A DNA stretch of 64,000 nucleotides from an uncultured Parabacteroides sp. (GCA_934718155.1 CAKUZF010000011.1:1-64000), one strand, 5' to 3'. Numbered from the stretch's first letter, positions 43,337 through 61,526 are shown. A program made the numbers and translations. The notes: generated by a model not told the origin, from the letters alone.

Positions 43337-44565
43337 CACCTCGCTTTATCGTCATTGGCCTGTCTGACTCCATCGAGGAGTCGGGCATAGGGAATGAGGC
43401 AAAACGCATCATCGCCTCCCACCACCTTTTCTCAGGTGGTGAGCGCCATCATGAGTTGGTGGGTGCCCTGCTTCCCGCTTCGTATGAGTGGATCGACATC
43501 AAGGTGCCTCTCGACAGCGTATTTGCGCAATACGCCGCCCGGGAAGCTGAGGAAATTGTTGTGTTTGCCTCGGGCGATCCGCTCTTCTTCGGCTTTGCCA
43601 ATACCATCCAGCGGAAGCTGCCCGAGGCTGAGATCCGTCTCTATCCCACCTTCAACTCGTTGCAGCAGCTGGCCCATCGGTTGGTGATGCCTTACCAAAC
43701 GATGCGCATCGTCTCGCTGACCGGGCGCCCCTGGCATGAGCTGGACAGGGCGTTGATCGAGCGAGCTCCGCTGATTGGTCTCCTCACCGACCGCACGCAT
43801 ACGCCCGCCACCATCGCCCAGCGATTGCTGGACTATGGTTTCGACGGCTATACGATGGCCGTAGGCGAACACCTGGGCAATCCCGAGCAAGAGCGCATCC
43901 GTCGCCTCCGCCTGGAGGAGGCCACCACGCTGACCTTCGAACTGCCCAACTGCGTGATTATCCATTGCGAGCAGCCGATGCCTCGTCTTTTCGGCATTCC
44001 CGAACGAGATTTCGCCTTGCTGGACGGTCGAGACAAGATGATCACCAAGATGCCGATCCGCCTCTTATCGCTCAGCCTGCTCGACCTGTATAACCGTCGG
44101 CATTTTTGGGACGTTGGCTTCTGCACAGGCTCAGTATCCATCGAGGCGAAAAACCAGTTTCCCCATCTGCATATCCAAGCCTTCGAGGTGCGTGAAGCCG
44201 GGCAACAGCTCATCGACGAGAACAGCCGAAGATTCCACACTCCGGGCATAGAGGCACACATTGGCGACTTCCTGCAGGCCGACTTAACAGCCCTTCCCGC
44301 CCCTGACGCCGTATTCATCGGCGGCCACGGTGGCAAGTTGATCGAGATGGTCGCTCGCATCGCCGAGCGATTGCAGCCCGAAGGACTCATCGTGTTCAAC
44401 TCGGTGAGCGAGAGCAGCCTCGCCCTCTTCCAAGAGGCCTGCGAGAAAGCCGGCCTACACATCGAGACGGAGACCCACATCACGGTCGATGCGCACAACC
44501 CGATCACACTCATTAAGGCCGTAAAGCCTTCTATCCATAAATCTGAATTGTTGAATAAGAAATAA
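43333..44565 (+). CDS. Fused precorrin-6Y C5,15-methyltransferase (CbiE-CbiT / CobL)
   Basis: The 410-aa protein has an N-terminal CbiE domain (about 1-205, with FASGDPLFFGFANTIQRKLP and FPTFNSLQQLAHRL-like YPTFNSLQQLAHRL) and a C-terminal CbiT domain (about 220-400, with RLLSLSLLDLYNRRHFWDVG, then FCTGSVSIEAK and VFIGGHGGKLIEMVARI). Together they methylate C5 and C15 and decarboxylate. Overlap with both neighbours' reading frames (4 nt upstream, 7-nt gap downstream) supports operon translation. Confidence 0.93.
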   Translation: MTPRFIVIGLSDSIEESGIGNEAKRIIASHHLFSGGERHHELVGALLPASYEWIDIKVPLDSVFAQYAAREAEEIVVFASGDPLFFGFANTIQRKLPEAEIRLYPTFNSLQQLAHRLVMPYQTMRIVSLTGRPWHELDRALIERAPLIGLLTDRTHTPATIAQRLLDYGFDGYTMAVGEHLGNPEQERIRRLRLEEATTLTFELPNCVIIHCEQPMPRLFGIPERDFALLDGRDKMITKMPIRLLSLSLLDLYNRRHFWDVGFCTGSVSIEAKNQFPHLHIQAFEVREAGQQLIDENSRRFHTPGIEAHIGDFLQADLTALPAPDAVFIGGHGGKLIEMVARIAERLQPEGLIVFNSVSESSLALFQEACEKAGLHIETETHITVDAHNPITLIKAVKPSIHKSELLNKK

Positions 44566-44572
44566 GCATATT

Positions 44573-46345
44573 ATGATCATCATACCGATTTCACCCAGCA
44601 GCCAACAAGTGGCGGAGCAGTTAGCTGCCTCCTACACCGAGGCAACCATTCACTCTTATAAAGACTTCACCGAAGAGACCTTCTGCTCGGCGAAGCAGCT
44701 CGTCTTCATCGGAGCCTTAGGCATCTGCGTGCGCACGATCGCCCCTTTCGTCGAAGACAAGCACTCCGATCCCGCCGTGGTCTGCATCGACAGCACCAAG
44801 CGTTTTGTCATCGCCGTGCTCTCAGGCCACGTTGGTGGTGCCAACGCCTTGGCCACCGACTTGGCTCACTTCTTAGGAGCAGAACCGGTCGTCACCACCC
44901 AAAGCGACAACACGCAGCTATGGGCACTCGACACCCTTCCCCAACAATACGGCTGGACCCTGCGAGCGGCCAACAGCAATGCGGCCATCGCAGCATTCGT
45001 CAACCAGCAGCCTACCGCTCTATTGCTCGATGTGCGCAACCAAGGCACCGACTATCTGGAGCGTACAGCCCCTGCACACGTGAAGGTCTATTACCGCTTT
45101 GAAGAGATTCCGCAGGCCGACTTTGCCCTGCTGATCATCGTCAGTCCTCGTCGCTACGAGACGACTGTCAACACCCTCTGCTACATCCCTCGTGTGCTGC
45201 ACGCAGGCATCGGTTGCCGCAAGGGCATGCAAGGCGATGCGGCCGATCTGCAAGTTCAGATCCACACCTTGCTTAGCACCTATCAGCTCTATCCCGAGGC
45301 ATTGGCCGACATCAACTCCATCGACCTGAAGAAGGAAGAGCCGCTGCTCAACACCCTTGCCAACCAAGCGTTAGGTTGTCCATTCCACACCTATACCGCC
45401 GAGGAGCTGAAGTCTATCGAAGTGCCCAATCCCTCTGAGAAAGTGCGCACCGTCACAGAGTCGCCCAGCGTATCGGAGGCTTCTGCCATCCGAGCCGCCG
45501 AGGGAGGCCCGCTCCTCGTCGAGAAGCAGAAGGGCGATCTGGGCAAAGGCAACGAATACACCTTCGCCGTCGCTTTGGATCGGAAGGCGGCCCGACAAGG
45601 CCATATCGAGATTGTTGGCGCCGGACCGGGCGACCCCGAGCTCATCTCCATCCGCGGCCGACACATGCTGGAGCAGGCCGACCTCATCCTCTACGCAGGC
45701 AGCTTAGTGCCTAAGGAGCTTACCACCTGCGCCAAGGCGGGAGCGATGGTGCGCAGCTCGGCCGACCTCGACTTGGAACAGCAGTTCGCCCTCATGAAGC
45801 AATACTACGACAAAGGTGGCTTCGTGGTTCGCCTTCACACGGGCGACCCCTGCATCTACGGTGCGATTCAGGAGCAGATGAACTATTTCGACCAATATAA
45901 TATGGACTACCATATCACGCCGGGCATCTCATCGTTTCAGGCGGCGGCAGCAGCCCTGCGTTCGCAATTCACCATTCCCGAGAAGGTGCAGAGCATCATC
46001 CTAACCCGTGGCGAGGGACGCACGCCTATGCCCGAGAAAGAGCAGCTGCACAAGTTGGCGCAAAGCCAAAGCACCATGTGCATCTACCTCAGCGCAGGCA
46101 TCGTGGAGCAGGTGCAAGCCGAGCTGTTGCAGGCCTATCCCCCCACGACACCCGTGGCAGCCTGCTACAAGCTAACCTGGAAGGAAGAGCGCATCTACCG
46201 AGGCCAGCTGAAAGACCTGGCGAAGATCGTGAAGGAGAACCACCTCACCCTTACCACTCTCTTGGTGGTAGGCGAAGCGATAGACAACCGAAAGGGACTC
46301 TCACGCCTCTACGCACATGAGTTTAAACATCTATTCCGCAAATAA
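44573..46345 (+). CDS. Fused cobalt-precorrin-5A hydrolase (CbiG) and precorrin-4 C11-methyltransferase (CbiF/CobM)
   Basis: The 590-aa protein starts with CbiG (about 1-330): LVFIGALGICVRTIAPFVEDK, VAVLSGHVGGANALA-like FVIAVLSGHVGGANALATDL, and the conserved GIGCRKGM. A linker joins it to CbiF/CobM (about 342-590): IEIVGAGPGDPELISIRG, RLHTGDPCIYGAIQEQM and TPGISSFQAAAAAL. CbiG activity marks the anaerobic, early-cobalt route. Two consecutive steps are thus on one chain. Confidence 0.93.
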   Translation: MIIIPISPSSQQVAEQLAASYTEATIHSYKDFTEETFCSAKQLVFIGALGICVRTIAPFVEDKHSDPAVVCIDSTKRFVIAVLSGHVGGANALATDLAHFLGAEPVVTTQSDNTQLWALDTLPQQYGWTLRAANSNAAIAAFVNQQPTALLLDVRNQGTDYLERTAPAHVKVYYRFEEIPQADFALLIIVSPRRYETTVNTLCYIPRVLHAGIGCRKGMQGDAADLQVQIHTLLSTYQLYPEALADINSIDLKKEEPLLNTLANQALGCPFHTYTAEELKSIEVPNPSEKVRTVTESPSVSEASAIRAAEGGPLLVEKQKGDLGKGNEYTFAVALDRKAARQGHIEIVGAGPGDPELISIRGRHMLEQADLILYAGSLVPKELTTCAKAGAMVRSSADLDLEQQFALMKQYYDKGGFVVRLHTGDPCIYGAIQEQMNYFDQYNMDYHITPGISSFQAAAAALRSQFTIPEKVQSIILTRGEGRTPMPEKEQLHKLAQSQSTMCIYLSAGIVEQVQAELLQAYPPTTPVAACYKLTWKEERIYRGQLKDLAKIVKENHLTLTTLLVVGEAIDNRKGLSRLYAHEFKHLFRK

Positions 46346-46351
46346 ACCGCT

Positions 46352-48172
46352 ATGATCCTTATATTAGGAGGTACAACCGAAGGGCGCATGGCCGTGCGTG
46401 TGGCCGACGAGGCCAACCAGCCCTACTTCTATTCCACGAAGGGCGAGGGACAGCAGGTGACCTGCGCCCACGGCACACGCCTCAGCGGAGCGATGGACGT
46501 AGAGGCCATGACCCGCTTCTGCCATGAACAGCAAATCCGCTTACTCATCGACGCCGCCCATCCCTTCGCGCAAGCGCTGCATCAAACCATCTTCGAGGTC
46601 TCGCAACGCTTGCAACTGCCCGTCGTGCGCCTGGAGCGACGCTATCCGCCTCGCGACCCTTCCCTCCATTGGTGCACCGACTATGCCGATGCGATGAGCC
46701 AGATGGAGGCCGACGGCATCGAGCAGCTCGTAGCCTTGAGCGGAGTCAACACGTTGCGCCCGCTCAAACCCTTTTGGGAGAAACACCCCTGCTGGTTCCG
46801 CATCTTGCAGCGAGAGGAATCGCTCCGCATCGCCGACCAACAGGGTTTCCCCCGCGAGCGACTGCTCTTCTATCCCGAGGAGGGCACAGCCGATCAGGCG
46901 GATTTCGAACTGCCAGCTGCGGCGCTACACGACAAGAAGACGGCCATCTTCACCAAAGAGAGCGGCTATTCGGGCGGGTTCGAGGCCAAGGTGGAGGCGG
47001 CCAAGCAACGAGGCATCCCCCTCTACGTGGTGCAACGCCCGGCGCTGCCCGAAACCTTCTATTATGTCTATGGCGAGGAGGGACTGCGCAAACGCATCGA
47101 GCGACTTGTACCTGAGTTCTATCCGCTCAAAAGCGGCTACACGACCGGCTGCTGCGCAACGGCCGCCTCGAAGGCCGCCCTGCAGACCCTGCTATCCGGC
47201 GTAGCGCCAACCGAGGTAGAGATAGCCCTTCCCTCCGGCGAATGGATCAGCCTACCCATCGAGCAGACCACGCTTTCGGCCCAATCGGCCACCAGCACCG
47301 TCAGGAAAGAGTCGGGCGACGATCCGGATGTCACCAACCATGCCGCCATCTGCGCCACGGTTGCCTGGCATACGCCCAACAACCCCGACGACCGCATCCG
47401 CTTCAAGGCGGGCGAAGGCGTAGGCACGGTCACACTGCCCGGCTTAGGACTGGCGGTGGGCGAACCGGCCATCAACGCCACGCCCCGCCGCATGATCAGC
47501 GAGGCGCTGCTTCCACTTCTGCCCTCAGCCGAAGCGGGAGTCACAGTCACCATCGCCGTGCCCGGCGGAGCCGAACTGGCAAAACGGACCTTCAATCCCA
47601 AGCTCGGCATCGAGGGCGGCATCTCCATCATCGGCACCTCGGGCATCGTGCGCCCCTTCTCGTCGGATGCCTTCATTGCCAGCATCCGCAAGGAGGCGAA
47701 TGTAGCAAAAGCCATCGGTTGCACCACCTTGGTAATCAACTCGGGAGCCAAGAGCGAACGCATCCTGCGGGCACGTTTTCCGCAGCTGCCTCCTCAAGCC
47801 TTCGTGCACTACGGCAACTTCATCGGCGAGACACTCCGCATCGCCGACGAGCTTGGCTTCGAGCAGGTCGTGATGGGCATCATGTTAGGGAAAGCGGTGA
47901 AACTGGCCGAAGGATGGCTCGACACGCATAGCAAGAAGGTGGTGATGAATCGCACCTTCCTAAAGCAATTGGCCGACGAGGCGCATTGCCCCGCCGAAGT
48001 GAGCGAGGCCATCGACCGCCTCACGCTGGCACGCGAGTTGTGGCAAATCATCCCAGCCAGCCACCAAGAGGTCTTCCGCCAAGCAGTGCTCAACCATTGC
48101 CAAGCCGTCTGCGAGCCGCTCCTTAAGCAGGCTCGACTTCAATTGCTGCTGATAGGCGAAGAGGCCTCCTAA
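46352..48172 (+). CDS. Fused precorrin-6A reductase (CbiJ/CobK) and cobalt-precorrin-5B C1-methyltransferase (CbiD)
   Basis: The 606-aa protein begins with CbiJ (about 1-250): MILILGGTTEGRMAVRVADE, LIDAAHPFAQALHQTI and FTKESGYSGGFEAKVEAA. CbiD (about 255-600) follows: LKSGYTTGCCATAASKAAL, VKKESGDDPDVTNHA-like RKESGDDPDVTNHA and GVGTVTLPGLGLAVGEPAIN. CbiD is specific to the anaerobic pathway. It is the last gene of the cobalamin operon and is followed by a strong terminator. Confidence 0.93.
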   Translation: MILILGGTTEGRMAVRVADEANQPYFYSTKGEGQQVTCAHGTRLSGAMDVEAMTRFCHEQQIRLLIDAAHPFAQALHQTIFEVSQRLQLPVVRLERRYPPRDPSLHWCTDYADAMSQMEADGIEQLVALSGVNTLRPLKPFWEKHPCWFRILQREESLRIADQQGFPRERLLFYPEEGTADQADFELPAAALHDKKTAIFTKESGYSGGFEAKVEAAKQRGIPLYVVQRPALPETFYYVYGEEGLRKRIERLVPEFYPLKSGYTTGCCATAASKAALQTLLSGVAPTEVEIALPSGEWISLPIEQTTLSAQSATSTVRKESGDDPDVTNHAAICATVAWHTPNNPDDRIRFKAGEGVGTVTLPGLGLAVGEPAINATPRRMISEALLPLLPSAEAGVTVTIAVPGGAELAKRTFNPKLGIEGGISIIGTSGIVRPFSSDAFIASIRKEANVAKAIGCTTLVINSGAKSERILRARFPQLPPQAFVHYGNFIGETLRIADELGFEQVVMGIMLGKAVKLAEGWLDTHSKKVVMNRTFLKQLADEAHCPAEVSEAIDRLTLARELWQIIPASHQEVFRQAVLNHCQAVCEPLLKQARLQLLLIGEEAS

Positions 48173-48188
48173 TCGATAGCCTAAAATT

Positions 48189-48234
48189 AAGACGACGGGC
48201 AACGAAATTCTCTCCGTTGCCCGTCGTCTTTTTA
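48189..48234. terminator. Bidirectional intrinsic terminator between the cobalamin and nitrogen operons
   Basis: AAGACGACGGGCAACG (48189-48204) and CGTTGCCCGTCGTCTT (48215-48230) form a perfect 16-bp stem with a 10-nt loop. On the plus strand it runs into TTTTT; on the minus strand the stem is followed by a T-rich AATTTTAGG. It can close both converging operons. Confidence 0.93.
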
Positions 48235-48257
48235 CGTAGAAAACACGGCGCATCGAC

Positions 48258-51732
<3,475 letters not shown>

Positions 51733-51741
51733 TGTTGGCTT

Positions 51742-53418
51742 TTAGTCTTTTGTCTTATAAGCTTGTTCGTGCACACCCGCCACGGCTCGGCCGCTCGGGT
51801 CATTCATGTTCTTCCAGGCCGTATCCCATTCGAGTGCGGTGGCGGTAGAGCAGGCCACACTGGCCTCGTGAGGCACGCTGCGTGCGGCGCTCTCGCTTGG
51901 GAAATGCTCTTCGAAGATGCTTCGATAGAGATACTCCTCCTTGCAAAGCGGCGGATTGATGGGGAAACGGGCTGCGGCATGAGCCATCTGCTCGTCGGAG
52001 ACTTGCTCTTCGGCTACACGCTTGAGGGTGTCGATCCAGCTATACCCCACCCCATCGCTGAACTGCTCCTTTTGTCGCCAAGCCACCTCCTCGGGCAGCA
52101 GATCGGCAAAGGCCTCACGCAAGATGCGCTTCTCGATCATCCCGCCAGGACACATCTTGCTGGCTGGATTGATGCGCATGGCTACGTCGAGGAACTCCTT
52201 GTCGAGGAAGGGCACACGCCCCTCTACGCCCCAAGCGGAAAGGCTCTTGTTGGCTCGCAAGCAATCGTAGAGGTAGAGTTTCGAGAGCTTGCGCACGGTC
52301 TCTTCATGAAACTCCTTGGCCGATGGAGCCTTGTGGAAGTAAAGGTAGCCGCCAAAGATCTCGTCGGCTCCCTCGCCCGACAGCACCATCTTGATTCCCA
52401 TCGACTTGATGACGCGTGCCAAGAGATACATCGGTGTTGAGGCCCGAACGGTGGTGACATCGTAGGTCTCGATGAAGTAGATCACGTCGCGAATGGCGTC
52501 CAGTCCCTCTTGGATGGTATAGTTGATCTCATGATGCACGGTTCCGATGTGCTCGGCCACCTTGCGAGCCTTCTCCAAATCGGGAGCGCCTCTCAAGCCC
52601 ACAGCGAAGGAATGCAAACGAGGCCACCAAGCCGCACTACGGTCATCGTCTTCGACTCGCCGCTCGGCAAACTGCTGCGCGACGGCGCTGATCACGCTGC
52701 TATCCAGGCCGCCCGAAAGCAATACGCCATAGGGCACATCGCTCATCAACTGTCTCTTCACGGCAGCACGCAAGGCTTGACGAATCTCCTCGCTGCTGGA
52801 AGGATTGTCGCGCACGGCCTCATAGTCGAACCAGTCTCGCTGATACCAGCGTTTCATGCCAGGATCCTCACTCCAATAATAATGGCCAGGCAAGAATGGC
52901 TCGTAGCGATCGCATTGTCCTTCGAGCGCTTTCAATTCGCTGGCCACATAAACCTTTCCATCGGCATCATAACCTATATAAAGAGGAATCACACCGATAG
53001 GATCGCGCGCAATCAAGAAGGCATCACGAGCCTCGTCGTAGAGCGCAAAGGCGAAGATTCCACTCAGATCCTCCAAGAAATGGATTCCCTTCTCGCGATA
53101 CAACGCCAAGATCACCTCGCAGTCACTTCCCGTTTGGAACGCATAGCGACCCGCATACTGCTTGCGGATCTCTTGATGGTTATAAATCTCGCCATTCACG
53201 GCCAGCACTTGATGTCCATCCGTCGAGAAGAGCGGCTGCTTACCGCTCTCTGGATCGACAATGCTAAGTCGCTCATGCGCCAAGATAGCGCTCTTGCCGC
53301 AATAAATACCACTCCAATCAGGTCCGCGATGACGAATCTTCTGACTCATGCGGAGCGCTTTTTGTCGCAGTTCGCTCGTAGGCTGCTGTATATTGAATAT
53401 CGAAACTATTCCACACAT
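51742..53418 (-). CDS. asnB: Glutamine-hydrolysing asparagine synthetase
   Basis: The 558-aa enzyme has the N-terminal glutaminase nucleophile Cys2 (MCGIVSIF), RHRGPDWSG and the glutaminase segment LAVNGEIYNHQEIR. Its synthetase domain has the PP-loop VLLSGGLDSSVISA and VLSGEGADEIFGGY. The size matches E. coli AsnB (554 aa). It lies 53 nt downstream of gltD. Confidence 0.97.
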   Translation of the reverse strand: MCGIVSIFNIQQPTSELRQKALRMSQKIRHRGPDWSGIYCGKSAILAHERLSIVDPESGKQPLFSTDGHQVLAVNGEIYNHQEIRKQYAGRYAFQTGSDCEVILALYREKGIHFLEDLSGIFAFALYDEARDAFLIARDPIGVIPLYIGYDADGKVYVASELKALEGQCDRYEPFLPGHYYWSEDPGMKRWYQRDWFDYEAVRDNPSSSEEIRQALRAAVKRQLMSDVPYGVLLSGGLDSSVISAVAQQFAERRVEDDDRSAAWWPRLHSFAVGLRGAPDLEKARKVAEHIGTVHHEINYTIQEGLDAIRDVIYFIETYDVTTVRASTPMYLLARVIKSMGIKMVLSGEGADEIFGGYLYFHKAPSAKEFHEETVRKLSKLYLYDCLRANKSLSAWGVEGRVPFLDKEFLDVAMRINPASKMCPGGMIEKRILREAFADLLPEEVAWRQKEQFSDGVGYSWIDTLKRVAEEQVSDEQMAHAAARFPINPPLCKEEYLYRSIFEEHFPSESAARSVPHEASVACSTATALEWDTAWKNMNDPSGRAVAGVHEQAYKTKD

Positions 53419-53471
53419 CGTTGTTCTTATTAATAGTTGTTCTTATTAATATTAGTTGGTTTTACATCGTT

Positions 53472-54815
53472 TTATGCTTTTAAATACTGGTCGACTTGCC
53501 GTGCCGCATCCCGACCGCTCGCCATGGCACGTACCACCAACGAAGCTCCGTGCAGCGCATCGCCGCAAACGAAAACATTGGATGGAAGCTCGGGGAGCTG
53601 AGGTTTCAGAAAGCCCAACGCCAAGAAGCAGATTTCGCATTTGATCAACTCCGGCTCGCCTGCCTCCACCATCAGCGGCCTGCCCCCTTCGGGATTGGGC
53701 ACCCATTCGATGGGTTGCACCCTAACACCAGTCAGGCTACCCTCCTCGCCTACAAACTCCAGCGTATTGATGTTCCATCGACGCACGCAACCCTCCTCAT
53801 GGCTCGACGTAGTCTTCAGCACACGGGGATAATTGGGCCAAGGGTTCTGCGGATCGTCTGGACCCTCCACGGGGCGAGGCATGATTTCGATCTGCGTCAC
53901 ACTGAGGCAACCTTGACGATGCGAGGTACCGATGCAATCCGATCCGGTGTCGCCACCGCCAATCACCAAGACATCTTTGCCCTTGGCCGTCACACGCTCC
54001 TCGGGACTAAATTCCCTTCCAGCTAAGACCCTATTCTGCTGCGAAAGCAGCTCCAACGCCAAATGTACGCCCCGAAGCGTTCGGCCCGGAAGGGGCAAGT
54101 CGCGCGCCTGAGGGGTGCCTGTGCTCAACACATAGGCATCATATCCCTCAGGCAAGTCGGCGATATCAACAGAACAATTATACTTAAACTCTATGCCTTC
54201 GGCCACCAGCACATCCAGGCGGCGATCGATGATTTTCTTGTTCAGCTTAAAGTTAGGAATACCATAGCGCAAAAGGCCTCCCGCGGCCTCGTTCTTCTCG
54301 AACACAGTTACTCGATAGCCCAAGCGATTCAGGCGGTTAGCAGCGACCAGTCCGGCTGGTCCTGCACCGATCACAGCTACTCGCTTTCCATTGCGGGCAT
54401 AGGCTTGGGGAATGATATAATTCTCGCGCCAAGCCGCCTCGGTGATTGCCGCCTCATCCTCGCGATTGGTCACAGGAGCATGGTCGGTCAGGTTCAACAC
54501 GCAAGCCTTCTCGCAAAGAGCGGGACAGATACGCCCCGTAAACTCCGGAAAATCGTTGGTGGCGTTCAGCAACCGATAGGCCAGCTCCCACTCACCTTTA
54601 TAAAGCGCATCGTTCCATTCTGGGGCTTTGTTGCCCAACGGACAGGCCCAATGGCAGAAGGGCACGCCGCAATCCATGCAACGGCTGGCCTGCATCTTTC
54701 GGTCGCGGGTGTTGAGTGTCTGCTCCACCTCGCCAAAATCGTGTATTCTATCGTGGATCGGACGGTAGCCAGCCTCCAGCCGATCTACCTCCATGAATGC
54801 TTTTAATCTTCCCAT
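53472..54815 (-). CDS. gltD: Glutamate synthase small subunit
   Basis: The 447-aa subunit passes electrons from NAD(P)H through FAD and iron-sulfur clusters to GltB. The N-terminal cluster region has CMDCGVPFCHWACPLGN. FAD-binding VAVIGAGPAGLVAANRL is near residue 147 and the NAD(P)H site VLVIGGGDTGSDCIG near 280. The C-terminal NVFVCGDALHGASLVVRA completes the FAD site. It follows gltB by 8 nt. Confidence 0.96.
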   Translation of the reverse strand: MGRLKAFMEVDRLEAGYRPIHDRIHDFGEVEQTLNTRDRKMQASRCMDCGVPFCHWACPLGNKAPEWNDALYKGEWELAYRLLNATNDFPEFTGRICPALCEKACVLNLTDHAPVTNREDEAAITEAAWRENYIIPQAYARNGKRVAVIGAGPAGLVAANRLNRLGYRVTVFEKNEAAGGLLRYGIPNFKLNKKIIDRRLDVLVAEGIEFKYNCSVDIADLPEGYDAYVLSTGTPQARDLPLPGRTLRGVHLALELLSQQNRVLAGREFSPEERVTAKGKDVLVIGGGDTGSDCIGTSHRQGCLSVTQIEIMPRPVEGPDDPQNPWPNYPRVLKTTSSHEEGCVRRWNINTLEFVGEEGSLTGVRVQPIEWVPNPEGGRPLMVEAGEPELIKCEICFLALGFLKPQLPELPSNVFVCGDALHGASLVVRAMASGRDAARQVDQYLKA

Positions 54816-54823
54816 GGCTATTC

Positions 54824-59323
<4,500 letters not shown>

Positions 59324-59339
59324 GATTAAGAATCTATTA

Positions 59340-61526
59340 TTAAATGTAAAGCAATTCGCGATATTTTGGAAGTGTCCACATACGATCATCCACTACCAGC
59401 TCCAACTTGTCAATGTGGTAACGAATCTCGTCGAAGCAGCTCGCCACCGTATCGTGGTAGGCTATGGCCTTCGCACGCTCCTCTGTAATCTTGTTGGCCA
59501 ACTTACGAGCTTCGACCATGGCATTGACATGCTCAGAGATAAAGGCCGTACGCTCGGCAATCTCCTCGATCACACGCAGGTTCTCAGCCGAAAGACGATT
59601 AGCCTTCTCCTCGCCTAAGATCGCACTCAACTTATAGACATTGTCAATCAGTTTGCTTTGATATTCGATTGCGATCGGTATGATGTGGTTGATGGCTAAG
59701 TCGCCCAACACACGAGCCTCGATCTGGATTTTCTTTGTATAGGTTTCCCACTTCACCTCGTTGCGAGCCTCAAGCTCCTTGCGGGTCATTACACCAGCTC
59801 GCTCAAACATGGCTATGCTATCAGGAGTCAAGTAGGCATCAAAGATGAGCGGACAGCTTGTTTCGCAATCCAAGCCCCGGCGTTTCGCCTCTTCTTTCCA
59901 TTCGTCGCTGTAGCCATTGCCCTCAAAGCGGATCGGCTTACACTCCTTGATATACCGACGCAACACATCGAGCAGAGCACTCTGTGTTGTCTGTCCGTTG
60001 GCTATCAAGGCCTCAACGTCCTGCTTGAACTGACCCAGCTGTTCTGCGACAGCCGTATTCAACGCAATCATGGCCGCTGCCGTATTGGCCTCGCTACCTA
60101 CAGCACGAAACTCGAAGCGATTGCCCGTAAAGGCAAAAGGAGAGGTGCGGTTGCGGTCGGTGTTATCGAGTAAGATCTCTGGAATCTGCGGAATATCCAT
60201 ACTCAAGCCCTGCTTCTCGCCGCTTCCAGCGATACACTCGTCGGTACTGTTCTCCAACGTGTCCAACATGCTGGAAAGTTGCTTGCCCAAGAAGCTGGAG
60301 ATGATGGCAGGAGGAGCCTCGTTAGCACCCAAACGATGGGCGTTAGTGGCACTCATGATGGAAGCCTTCAACAAGCCGTTATGATGATATACGGCCATCA
60401 AGGTGTTTACTACGAAGGTGATGAAGCGCAAATTATCAGTCGGGGTCTTTCCCGGGGCAAACAACAACTTGCCAGTATCCGTTCCGAGCGACCAGTTGCA
60501 GTGTTTACCGCTACCATTGATGCCCTTGAAGGGTTTCTCATGAAGCAACATGCGGAATCCGTGGTCGGCCGCCACAGTGCGCATCAGCGACATCAAGATC
60601 ATATTATGATCGACTGCCAAGTTACACTCTTCATAAATCGGAGCCAGCTCAAACTGACCCGGAGCAACCTCGTTGTGGCGCGTCTTAATAGGAATACCCA
60701 ACTCGATAGCTCGAATCTCCAAATCTTTCATAAACTCCATGACACGCTGCGGAATGCTGCCGAAATAGTGGTCTTCGAGCTGCTGGTTCTTCGCTGCCTC
60801 GTGACCCATCAATGTGCGTCCCGTGAGCAACAGGTCGGGTCTGGCTCCAGCGATATCCTCATCCACCAAGAAATACTCTTGCTCGATGCCCAAGAAGGCA
60901 TTCACCTTCTTCACCTGAGGATCGAAATAATGGCAAACCTCTACGGCGGCCTTGTTTACAGCACGCAACGCACGCAACAAAGGAGCCTTGTAATCGAGCG
61001 ACTCTCCAGTGTAAGAGATGAAAATAGTTGGGATACAGAGTGTATCGTCGATAATAAAGACAGGAGAAGAGGCATCCCAAGCCGTATATCCACGTGCTTC
61101 GAACGTATTACGAATTCCGCCATTGGGGAAACTAGACGCATCGGGCTCTTGCTGAATGAGCACCTTGCCCTCAAAGGCTTCCAACACTCCTCCCTTATGG
61201 TTATACTCGATGAAGCTCTCGTGTTTCTCGGCCGTACCACCTGTCAGAGGCTGGAACCAATGTGTATAGTGTGTCACGCCCAGCTCAGCGGCCCATTGCT
61301 TCATGCCCGCAGCCACACTGTTAGCAATGCCTCGATCCAACGGTGCGCCATTGTCAATCACATTCACAATGGCATCAAATGTCTCTTTTGGAAGATAACG
61401 AAACATCTTTTCGCGGTCAAAAACGTGCTTGGCGTACAAGCGGTCAAATCTCTCTTCGGCGGTTTTTACCAGGACAGGCTTCTTACTCAATGCCTTTTCT
61501 ACTACCTTGAATCTTGTTTCCGACAT
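59340..61526 (-). CDS. glnN: Glutamine synthetase type III
   Basis: The 728-aa enzyme condenses ammonia and glutamate. The length and the segments GGTAEKHESFIEYNHKGG, VDEDIAGARPDLLLTGRTLMG, KTRHNEVAPGQFELAPIYE and INGSGKHCNWSLGTDTG are those of GSIII (GlnN), the form typical of Bacteroidales. It is first in the run glnN-gltB-gltD-asnB-purF-like-pyrG. A candidate promoter lies at 61633-61664. Confidence 0.96.
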   Translation of the reverse strand: MSETRFKVVEKALSKKPVLVKTAEERFDRLYAKHVFDREKMFRYLPKETFDAIVNVIDNGAPLDRGIANSVAAGMKQWAAELGVTHYTHWFQPLTGGTAEKHESFIEYNHKGGVLEAFEGKVLIQQEPDASSFPNGGIRNTFEARGYTAWDASSPVFIIDDTLCIPTIFISYTGESLDYKAPLLRALRAVNKAAVEVCHYFDPQVKKVNAFLGIEQEYFLVDEDIAGARPDLLLTGRTLMGHEAAKNQQLEDHYFGSIPQRVMEFMKDLEIRAIELGIPIKTRHNEVAPGQFELAPIYEECNLAVDHNMILMSLMRTVAADHGFRMLLHEKPFKGINGSGKHCNWSLGTDTGKLLFAPGKTPTDNLRFITFVVNTLMAVYHHNGLLKASIMSATNAHRLGANEAPPAIISSFLGKQLSSMLDTLENSTDECIAGSGEKQGLSMDIPQIPEILLDNTDRNRTSPFAFTGNRFEFRAVGSEANTAAAMIALNTAVAEQLGQFKQDVEALIANGQTTQSALLDVLRRYIKECKPIRFEGNGYSDEWKEEAKRRGLDCETSCPLIFDAYLTPDSIAMFERAGVMTRKELEARNEVKWETYTKKIQIEARVLGDLAINHIIPIAIEYQSKLIDNVYKLSAILGEEKANRLSAENLRVIEEIAERTAFISEHVNAMVEARKLANKITEERAKAIAYHDTVASCFDEIRYHIDKLELVVDDRMWTLPKYRELLYI

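Noticed and set aside
59324..59389. Longer start for gltB
   Set aside because: It would overlap glnN and add residues before the conserved propeptide and Cys nucleophile.
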